Positions 1 to 5,594 of a DNA stretch of 5,594 bases are shown piece after piece. Position numbers and translations under genes: made by a program. Where the stretch lies: the NCBI GenBank assembly GCA_003155705.1, contig PMEC01000147.1, positions 1,657-7,250 on the forward strand, written 5' to 3'. The notes beneath the pieces are model-generated. The model saw only the letters and a program-made list of their open reading frames with translations. It was not told where the DNA came from and searched no databases. How positions within the stretch are numbered: position 1 is the first letter of the stretch; each line of letters starts with the position of its first letter. Source of the stretch: Bacteroidales bacterium (GTDB lineage Bacteria; Bacteroidota; Bacteroidia; Bacteroidales; VadinHA17).

Positions 1-1145
1 CTGAAATACCATGGATTATCCGGAGAAAGACAGAAGTTACGGGTATTCTTATATAACGGATCTGAATCTAATATGCAATCGAGGTATGGCAGAGAAAGTA
101 AACTGGGTACATTGGTATCATCCATAAAAAGATAGTTCCCAAAACCATCAACTTCAAAAGCCAGAATATTTCCATATTTTAGATGGTCGGCAACAGCATA
201 TTCCTTTAACGCTTTTTCGACCTCCGTAGCAAGTTTCAGACATTCGGCCGACAAATCATTGTCTTTCTTGATTTTTAAAAACATTTCAGCCATCTGCCTT
301 AAAGAAACCACGGCAAAATAGTTGGATGGAATTAAAAATGGGTAGATAGTTGCATCATCCGACGGTCTGAAAGAAGAACATATCAGTCCAACAGGCTTTA
401 CAGGATTTCCATATCCATTTCCCGGCAATGTGTCAGTTGCTTTATCTGTTTTTCGTCCGAAATGATAAGGACCTTTCCCCGTTTTCCGTTGTTGTTGCTT
501 AAAGGTGGTCAATACCGACTGTAAAGCTTTATTGTAAATGGGAGTATAAAAAGAGGTATCTCCTGTTCGTTTCCAGAAATGATATGCCAGACGCACCGGA
601 TAACAAAGGGAATCTATTTCCCATTTACGTTCGTGCAGTTCAGGTTTCATTGCGGTCAGGTCACTGGCCCATTCGCTTCCTGTAGCCTCCTTATTAAAAG
701 CATTGGCGTATGGATCGAGAGCAATACATTTTCCCTGCCTGTTGATTACCCCCAGAATAAGTTGGTACAATTCAGCATCCTCCTTTATAAATGGAAGATA
801 TGGCCAGACCTGTGCAGTGGAATCCCTAAGCCACATTGCATGAATATCGCCGGTAATAACAAATGTATCAGGTACACCGCCTGTTTTCTGAAATTCAACG
901 GTAGTATCCAGAGTATTCGGAAAACAGTTTTCAAACATCCATGCTATCTCGGGATCTTTTATTTGTCCTTTGGTTTTAACAATTATATCTTCTATAGCCT
1001 TGCTGGTAAACTTCCTTTGAGCCACCGGAGGTCTTTTCGATATAAACCCGGACTGATAACTCATTGCTTTTAATATTGGAGTGGATGCAAGCAGACCGGC
1101 TGAAACGATTCCGGTCTGTTCGATGAATTTTCTTCTGTTTAGCAT
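1..1145 (-). CDS. GH125 exo-alpha-1,6-mannosidase, exported, partial (C-terminus beyond left edge)
   Basis: Reading from an ATG at 1145, 381 codons stay open to the left edge, so the C-terminus is missing. Residues 1-30 form a twin-arginine-like leader (NRRKFI at 3-8, then a hydrophobic stretch with GIVSAGLLAS), which suggests export to the periplasm, possibly through Tat. The rest matches family GH125 (formerly DUF1237, metal-independent alpha-mannosidase): GDIHAMWLRDSTAQVWPYL at 99-117, CSSFRPSDDATIYPFLIPSN at 256-275, and MDDTNVPSLLSLPYL at 341-355. Characterised GH125 enzymes are inverting exo-mannosidases that remove non-reducing alpha-1,6-linked mannose. The Asp pair D263/D264 probably includes the general acid; the general base is expected further on and is probably outside the window. 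With the leader included, roughly 90-110 residues are probably missing. The gene follows the GH2 gene in the same direction, 118 nt downstream. The family call is strong; the natural substrate is inferred. Confidence 0.93.
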   Translation of the reverse strand, partial: MLNRRKFIEQTGIVSAGLLASTPILKAMSYQSGFISKRPPVAQRKFTSKAIEDIIVKTKGQIKDPEIAWMFENCFPNTLDTTVEFQKTGGVPDTFVITGDIHAMWLRDSTAQVWPYLPFIKEDAELYQLILGVINRQGKCIALDPYANAFNKEATGSEWASDLTAMKPELHERKWEIDSLCYPVRLAYHFWKRTGDTSFYTPIYNKALQSVLTTFKQQQRKTGKGPYHFGRKTDKATDTLPGNGYGNPVKPVGLICSSFRPSDDATIYPFLIPSNYFAVVSLRQMAEMFLKIKKDNDLSAECLKLATEVEKALKEYAVADHLKYGNILAFEVDGFGNYLFMDDTNVPSLLSLPYLDCILDSDPLYKNTRNFCLSPDNPWYF

Positions 1146-1263
1146 ATTTAATTATGTGAGTGTTTTTTAGTCGTGTAAAGATAAAGTATCAGATAAAATA
1201 AAAGAGTTCCTTCCTGACATTTCATAGACGTCATTTAGTCAAAATCAATTCATTATAATAAAA
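1146..1263. other. 118-nt AT-rich gap between GH2 and GH125 genes
   Basis: This is the longest non-coding stretch in the window. I see no stem followed by a T-run on the minus strand that would terminate transcription after the GH2 gene. The only dyad noticed is TGAC (1215-1218) with GTCA (1230-1233), an 11-nt loop on a 4-bp stem, too weak to call. The minus strand contains TATCTTTA close to the GH125 start, which partly resembles the Bacteroidota -7 element (TAnnTTTG), but no matching -33 TTG lies at the right distance. Cotranscription of the two hydrolase genes is therefore the default reading, and a weak internal promoter remains possible. Confidence 0.5.
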
Positions 1264-3894
1264 CTATCTGACAGGAAAATACTTTTCTGCTACGTTCCAA
1301 CCGGATAATGATACGCTCACCTTCCCTTTAACAATAGATGGAGAGTATTCAACAATTATCGTTTTCTTTTCATCTGGTAAAACTGAGAAGTAATTATCAC
1401 TGTAAAATACAGGAAGTACTCTTTTCTTTGTTTGATCGTCAACAAGCGAAAGCCGATTAAAAAATGCGATCGGTCCATTTGCCGGATTATTGATTATGAC
1501 TTCAATCTTACCTTCATAAATCTTTCTCACCTCAGCTTTAGTAAAGGCTTTCTTCATCGTTTGCAAACCGGAATAATTTCCTATAGAATCAGGCAACCAG
1601 TAAAGGTTATCACTGAGAATTTTCTGGTTCTTGTCCAAAAGACGGACATCAAGGAATGTGCCCTGTTTTTCCCTCAGTTCATCTACAACTTTTTTCATGG
1701 TGAAGTACTTTTGCACTGAAGCAGGACTGATCTCACAAAATGACTGGTTCAGCAATGAATCCTTTCCATTCATATCAACTGTCTTTAATTGAAGCTTTAT
1801 ATCATGCCATTCGTGAAAAGTATTATTCACGATCATTACCGTTCCATTCACAGGATTACACATAACATGAAGCTGTTCACCGGCATTATGAAGTCCGTAA
1901 AGGCCGGCATTGGGATCAAGATAATAATCGTACATCTGTCCCCGTAAAGCTGTCCATGGATTCTGGGTTTTCCAGATAATAACACCGGTGTACCAATCCC
2001 AGGCATGTGAGCTAAAACCCTCTATAAGCGCACGATACTGATCGTAGTTTACAAGCTGAGCCTTAAATGCAAAATCTCTTACATTTGTGGGTTTACCGTA
2101 TGCATCAATAAATGAACCATATCCGAGATCTTCGTGGTACTTCCATACAGAATCTATTTTAGCTCTTGCATATTCCGGGATCACCATATTTTCTTCGGGA
2201 ATAAAGCGTTCAAGCGACTCATAATCGCCAGTGCCCACATTTCCGACCTCAGAGTTGAATGGGAATGTATGTTTTTCCCAGAATAAACCTGGTTTCTGAA
2301 TGGTATATGGTCCGTCACCGTTCCCGCCGATTGAATTATATGACATACTGTCGCTATTGGAATAGGAGAAAAAGTAACGGGTACCATCCAGCACTGGAAT
2401 AATAGAATCTTTCAATGCAAGATAGATATCTTCCGGTGGGACAATTTCATTGCCCCCGCAATAAAAAGCAAGGGAAGGATGGTTGCGGATCATTTTGACC
2501 TGATCGGCCGCTGATTTGATAAACAGCTGATGATCATCAGGATATTTGCGACGGGTCGGCTGATCATCTTTTTTCATCTGATCTTTCCAGCGTCCGTTAC
2601 AGTCTCCTGATATCCAGAAATCCTGAAATACCAGCAAACCATATTTATCACAGGCATTATAAAACTCTGGTCTTTCAGTAAGAGCGCCGCCCCAGATCCG
2701 GATCAGGTTTAAGTTCATATCCCTGTGAAACCTGATTTCAGCATCATATCGTTCATCTGTAAATCTTAACATGGCATCTGAAGCTATCCAGTTACCTCCT
2801 CTAATGAATATCATTTGTCCGTTCACGTTCACCTGCCTGCTATGTGTATGATCGTTCCAGATTGTCTGAAGCTCACGGATTCCAATCTTCAATGATTCGC
2901 TGTCCAGAACCTGTTTTGAATTGTCAATAAATTCAAATTTTATATTGTACAAAAACTGATCTCCATATCCATTTGGCCACCATAATTTCGGGTCAGATAA
3001 AGTGAAGTCGGGCAAATGAACCTCTGTAGTTGATCTTGGCTGAAGTGAAACTTCCTGTCTTATTATATTCCTGTCCAATTTGTACTGAAGCACGCCTCTG
3101 ATTACAGAACCTGAAGGATTATTAATCTCCGCAGATGCTTTAATGACAGCTGGTTGCTGAGATTGACCTGGGAATCGCTTACCTGGTACAAGCGTTATAA
3201 CATGAGGATTTTTCAGATCAACTGAGTTGGTTTTTTCCACAATCACTTTATCCCAGATGCCCGTATTACGATCACGCACAGGTTGAATCCAGTCCCACCC
3301 GGCAGAATACTGGATTGAAACATTCCTGGCAATTGTACCGTCGCCTCCCTGTCCGCCATTAGGATTGCCGACTGGATCAGGAGGATAAACAATCACTGCT
3401 AACCTGTTATTCCCATCAACAGCCAATAATGAAGTGATATTATAAGTCTGCCTCAGGAACATGCCAAAATGTGTTTCAGGGTTCACCTTATGTCCGTTAA
3501 GCCAGATATCACATCCGTAATTTACACCCCGAAAATGAAGCCAGACCTGTTCATTTGCTGAAGTCAGCTTTTCTTTGAAATCTTTTATAAACCAGTAAGT
3601 ATAATAATCACGACCCGTGAAATAGATATCAGGGATTTTTTTATTATTCATTCCCCAGAACGGATCAGGGATCAGCTTATTATTTAAAAGAGTTGTCAGG
3701 ACAGTCCCTGGAACAGTTGCCGGTAACCAGCCGGAGAGATTGTACAAAGGATTGGATAGTTCTTCTCCTTTGGATTTTATATTTGATACAGGAATACATT
3801 TCCATCCGCTGTTGAGTTCATATACGTTCTGAGACTGTAAATCAATAATTATCGAAATAATTAATAGTACTATCGAGATGATTTTCCTATGCAT
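1264..3894 (-). CDS. GH2 enzyme, mannosylglycoprotein endo-beta-mannosidase-like, periplasmic
   Basis: This is a complete 876-residue GH2 protein. Residues 1-21 are a Sec-type signal peptide (basic MHRK, hydrophobic core, LQSQ end) with no lipobox cysteine, so a soluble periplasmic enzyme is likely. The order is jelly-roll sugar-binding domain (about 28-225), Ig-like domain (about 230-345), TIM barrel (about 346-670) and C-terminal beta domains. The general acid/base should be E483 in GGNEIVPPEDI; the nucleophile should be E549 in FNSEVGNVG. Motifs recalled from plant endo-beta-mannosidase (EC 3.2.1.152) recur in the same order: VPGTVLTTLL at 61-70, GGQGGD at 180-185, GWDWIQPVRDRNTGIWD at 199-215, RIWGGALTERPEFY at 399-412, and KTQNPWTALRGQ at 642-653. 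That enzyme cuts Man-beta-1,4-GlcNAc in N-glycan cores. A beta-mannosidase or exo-beta-glucosaminidase is the main alternative. The ATG at 3894 is chosen because it begins the signal peptide and no upstream in-frame ATG precedes the next stop. The family is near certain; substrate is moderately supported. Confidence 0.93.
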   Translation of the reverse strand: MHRKIISIVLLIISIIIDLQSQNVYELNSGWKCIPVSNIKSKGEELSNPLYNLSGWLPATVPGTVLTTLLNNKLIPDPFWGMNNKKIPDIYFTGRDYYTYWFIKDFKEKLTSANEQVWLHFRGVNYGCDIWLNGHKVNPETHFGMFLRQTYNITSLLAVDGNNRLAVIVYPPDPVGNPNGGQGGDGTIARNVSIQYSAGWDWIQPVRDRNTGIWDKVIVEKTNSVDLKNPHVITLVPGKRFPGQSQQPAVIKASAEINNPSGSVIRGVLQYKLDRNIIRQEVSLQPRSTTEVHLPDFTLSDPKLWWPNGYGDQFLYNIKFEFIDNSKQVLDSESLKIGIRELQTIWNDHTHSRQVNVNGQMIFIRGGNWIASDAMLRFTDERYDAEIRFHRDMNLNLIRIWGGALTERPEFYNACDKYGLLVFQDFWISGDCNGRWKDQMKKDDQPTRRKYPDDHQLFIKSAADQVKMIRNHPSLAFYCGGNEIVPPEDIYLALKDSIIPVLDGTRYFFSYSNSDSMSYNSIGGNGDGPYTIQKPGLFWEKHTFPFNSEVGNVGTGDYESLERFIPEENMVIPEYARAKIDSVWKYHEDLGYGSFIDAYGKPTNVRDFAFKAQLVNYDQYRALIEGFSSHAWDWYTGVIIWKTQNPWTALRGQMYDYYLDPNAGLYGLHNAGEQLHVMCNPVNGTVMIVNNTFHEWHDIKLQLKTVDMNGKDSLLNQSFCEISPASVQKYFTMKKVVDELREKQGTFLDVRLLDKNQKILSDNLYWLPDSIGNYSGLQTMKKAFTKAEVRKIYEGKIEVIINNPANGPIAFFNRLSLVDDQTKKRVLPVFYSDNYFSVLPDEKKTIIVEYSPSIVKGKVSVSLSGWNVAEKYFPVR

Positions 3895-3939
3895 TAAAAA
3901 ACTGTTTTGAAATCTCGTCCCCGGGAGGAATATTGAAGA
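3895..3939. other. 45-nt spacer between regulator and GH2 gene
   Basis: The spacer separates the TGA of the response regulator from the ATG of the GH2 gene. It contains a small GC-rich island with the palindrome CCCGGG (3920-3925), but no loop-forming stem followed by a T-run, so it does not look like a terminator. There is no Shine-Dalgarno motif; the bases just before the ATG are A/T-rich, as is usual in Bacteroidota. It is too short to hold a clear independent promoter, although one could lie inside the end of the regulator gene. Confidence 0.5.
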
Positions 3940-4656
3940 TCAAATTAAATAGTTCTTATCTATGTAACCCTGAAACTTGTTTTTATACTGATCACTTACA
4001 GGAATATAGACATTACCATCAAAAATTATTCTGCTCCTTTCGATTACGGAGATCTTCTCGAGGTTGACAATATATGATCTGTGGACTCTCATAAAACGAT
4101 CTACGGGTAATTGCTCTTCAATGGCTTTTATACTTAGAAGCGTCATTACTGGTTTGGAGTTGATAAGGTGTATTTTAATGTATTCGCTCATTCCTTCGAT
4201 GTACTTAATATCGTCGAAATTGATCCTGAGAATTTTATATTCTGACTTGATAAACAGGAAATTCTTGTTGCTTTTTACTTCATCTTCTTTGGGTCGGTGC
4301 TTGTCAAACCAGGATTTGACCTTATTAGCAGATTTTAAGAAATCAACATAGCTTATTGGTTTAAGCAGGTAGTCAACAGCATCCACTCTGAAACCTTCCA
4401 ATGCATATTCACTTGAGGCGGTAACAAAAACTACCATAGGAGGATTATCAAGTGTTTTTACGAAATCCATTCCACTAAGATCCGGCATATTTATATCAAC
4501 AAACATAAGGTCGACAGGAGTATTCTCTAAAACCTCAATAGCCTGTAAACCACTTTCACACAGCCCTGCCAGCTCAAGGAAAGAAGTCTTTTTAATGTAG
4601 TCAGAAATTTGTCTCAGCGCCAAAGGTTCGTCATCTATCGCGATACATCTTATCAT
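3940..4656 (-). CDS. LytTR-family response regulator
   Basis: This is a complete 238-residue two-component response regulator, the usual length for the LytR/AlgR family. The N-terminal receiver domain (about 2-118) has the acidic pair D8/D9 in IAIDDEP, the phospho-acceptor D54 in MFVDINMP, T79 in VFVTA and K99 in LLKP, so every phosphorylation residue is intact. After a charged linker (about 119-131) comes a C-terminal LytTR DNA-binding domain (about 132-236), with the typical FDDIKYIEGMSEYIKIHL at 147-164 and FMRVHRSYIVNLEKI at 188-202. LytTR domains bind paired direct repeats upstream of promoters. The ATG overlaps the kinase stop as ATGA, which points to translational coupling with its cognate kinase. 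The next gene downstream, 45 nt on and in the same direction, is the GH2 enzyme. The targets of this regulator cannot be read from the window. Confidence 0.96.
   Translation of the reverse strand: MIRCIAIDDEPLALRQISDYIKKTSFLELAGLCESGLQAIEVLENTPVDLMFVDINMPDLSGMDFVKTLDNPPMVVFVTASSEYALEGFRVDAVDYLLKPISYVDFLKSANKVKSWFDKHRPKEDEVKSNKNFLFIKSEYKILRINFDDIKYIEGMSEYIKIHLINSKPVMTLLSIKAIEEQLPVDRFMRVHRSYIVNLEKISVIERSRIIFDGNVYIPVSDQYKNKFQGYIDKNYLI
4653..4656 (-). other. ATGA stop/start overlap coupling kinase and regulator
   Basis: On the minus strand the regulator's ATG (4656-4654) and the kinase's TGA (4655-4653) share ATGA. No Shine-Dalgarno motif precedes the ATG, so translation of the regulator probably depends on ribosomes finishing the kinase. 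This would keep the two partners at linked levels. Confidence 0.85.
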
Positions 4657-5594
4657 AATGGAATAGATAAGTTTACAGTAAATAAGTTTTTATTGTCAAT
4701 TACATCCAGATGGTAATTATTACCATAAAGTAACTCTAAACGCTTCCGTGTATTTTCCATGCCGATACCTGAAAAATCTTTTGTCTGGTTTTTATCAGTT
4801 TTACTGTTTTTTACAACCATCAGGAGTCGTTCTTCACAAATAACCATATCTATATTGATAAACGATTCATCCAAATAACTTATTCCATGCTTGAAGGCAT
4901 TTTCAACTAATGAAGTAAAAATAAATGGCGGAATCGTTTTTTCAGGGATATTTTCGGGTAAATTAAGAGTAATTGACACCTTCTCATTAAATCTGAGTTT
5001 CATCAGGTTGATATAGCTCTCAAGAAATTCCACCTCTCTTATTAAAGTTGTTTTTTCAGTTTCAGTCTCGTACAAAAGATAACGCATCATCCTCGATAGC
5101 TTAATAATTGCCTCTTTTGCTTCCCCTGCATTGATATCAACCAAAGAATGAATATTATTTAATGTATTCATAAGGAAATGAGGGCTTACCTGGTTCCGGA
5201 GCAGTACCAGTTGGGAGGCTACATTTTCTTTCTCGAGCCTGACCTTTTCATTTTCTACTTCAATCCATCGAAGACTAGATCTCAAACCCGTATCAAATCC
5301 GACAACGAGTATTGATAGAATTAAAAAGTTAGCAAACGGAGGAATCGGTTTTGGCTGACGGGCCTGGGCAGGTCGCAGATTTCCAAACCGGTCAACACCT
5401 CCCGGGAATGCATATGGTGGTAAAACTAATTGCTTATTCGATTGCGGCTCCTCAAGGGTTGGTGATTTATTTATCTTATTATCATATAAATAACACCCTT
5501 CAGTGAAAAATGCAATAATTCCTAATACTGAAATTATAAAGAATAATTGTTTCCCTTTAAAAAGTAATTTTGGTACAAGAATAAAACGATTGAT
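4653..5594 (-). CDS. LytS/YehU-type sensor histidine kinase, partial (N-terminus beyond right edge)
   Basis: The frame is open from the right edge to a TGA at 4653-4655, giving 313 visible residues; the first transmembrane helices must lie outside. Visible are a membrane helix (about 16-37), a proline-rich loop (about 44-87), a second helix (about 88-100), and a short coiled-coil-like linker (about 110-132, ENEKVRLEKENVASQ). Then comes the His_kinase domain with QVSPHFLMNTLNNIHSL, phospho-acceptor H139. The ATPase domain has the N box ENAFKHG at 231-237 and the glycine box SGIGMENTRKRLELLYG at 275-291. As usual in this family, a classical D box is not obvious. The protein should autophosphorylate and pass the phosphate to the LytTR regulator encoded next, whose start overlaps the kinase stop by 4 nt. 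A TTG at 5285 could be mistaken for the start, but the upstream membrane segments in the same frame show the gene is longer. The ligand is unknown. Confidence 0.95.
   Translation of the reverse strand: MNRFILVPKLLFKGKQLFFIISVLGIIAFFTEGCYLYDNKINKSPTLEEPQSNKQLVLPPYAFPGGVDRFGNLRPAQARQPKPIPPFANFLILSILVVGFDTGLRSSLRWIEVENEKVRLEKENVASQLVLLRNQVSPHFLMNTLNNIHSLVDINAGEAKEAIIKLSRMMRYLLYETETEKTTLIREVEFLESYINLMKLRFNEKVSITLNLPENIPEKTIPPFIFTSLVENAFKHGISYLDESFINIDMVICEERLLMVVKNSKTDKNQTKDFSGIGMENTRKRLELLYGNNYHLDVIDNKNLFTVNLSIPL

Noticed and set aside
579..1073. Plus-strand open frame of 164 codons
   Set aside because: It lies entirely antisense to the GH125 coding region, whose conserved motifs cover the same bases, and its translation resembles no protein I know.
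1432..1719. Plus-strand open frame of 95 codons, and a minus-strand one at 2181-2387
   Set aside because: Both fall inside the GH2 gene in other frames. The GH2 frame is continuous with family motifs, so these are shadows.
1264..3894. GH2 protein as a classical beta-galactosidase or a CsxA-type exo-beta-glucosaminidase
   Set aside because: The long conserved N-terminal block and the GGNE..PP / NSEVGNVG motifs fit the endo-beta-mannosidase branch better. The glucosaminidase option is kept as an alternative because I could not run a phylogeny.
3895..3939. LytTR binding site or terminator between regulator and GH2 gene
   Set aside because: Only a single loose match to the LytTR half-site (around CAGTTTT on the minus strand) is present and no paired repeat. 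The CCCGGG palindrome has no loop or T-run, so neither is supported.
4064..4351. Plus-strand open frame of 95 codons
   Set aside because: It is antisense to the response regulator, overlapping the LytTR domain and the linker; nothing supports translation.
4653..5285. Kinase as a short soluble 210-residue protein starting at TTG 5285
   Set aside because: The same frame continues without a stop to the right edge and encodes membrane helices and a loop typical of this family, so the short form is an artefact of start choice.

Overview
This 5.6 kb window looks like chromosomal DNA from a member of the Bacteroidota, probably a Bacteroidales-like glycan degrader. The evidence is a moderately AT-rich composition, no Shine-Dalgarno motifs ahead of the starts, a LytS-type histidine kinase paired with a LytTR regulator, and exported glycoside hydrolases with family memberships common in that phylum. 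No SusC/SusD pair, mobile element, RNA gene, CRISPR array or origin is visible.

All four genes lie on the minus strand, so transcription runs from high to low coordinates. In that order they are: (1) a sensor histidine kinase, cut by the right edge (4653-5594); (2) a LytTR response regulator (3940-4656), overlapping the kinase by 4 nt; (3) a full-length GH2 enzyme of 876 residues (1264-3894), 45 nt after the regulator; (4) a GH125 exo-alpha-1,6-mannosidase with a twin-arginine-like leader (1-1145), 118 nt after the GH2 gene and cut by the left edge. No convincing terminator separates any pair, so the four could be one transcription unit, although a promoter within the 118-nt gap cannot be excluded.

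The GH2 protein resembles, from memory, the plant mannosylglycoprotein endo-beta-mannosidase branch more than classical beta-galactosidases or exo-beta-glucosaminidases. Such an enzyme cuts Man-beta-1,4-GlcNAc at the N-glycan core while the mannose still carries an alpha-1,6-mannose. The expected product, Man-alpha-1,6-Man, is a plausible substrate for the neighbouring GH125. The pair therefore reads as a compact periplasmic pathway for the N-glycan core, possibly controlled by the adjacent two-component system. The enzyme families and signalling domains are read directly from the sequence; the substrate pathway and the regulatory link are inference.
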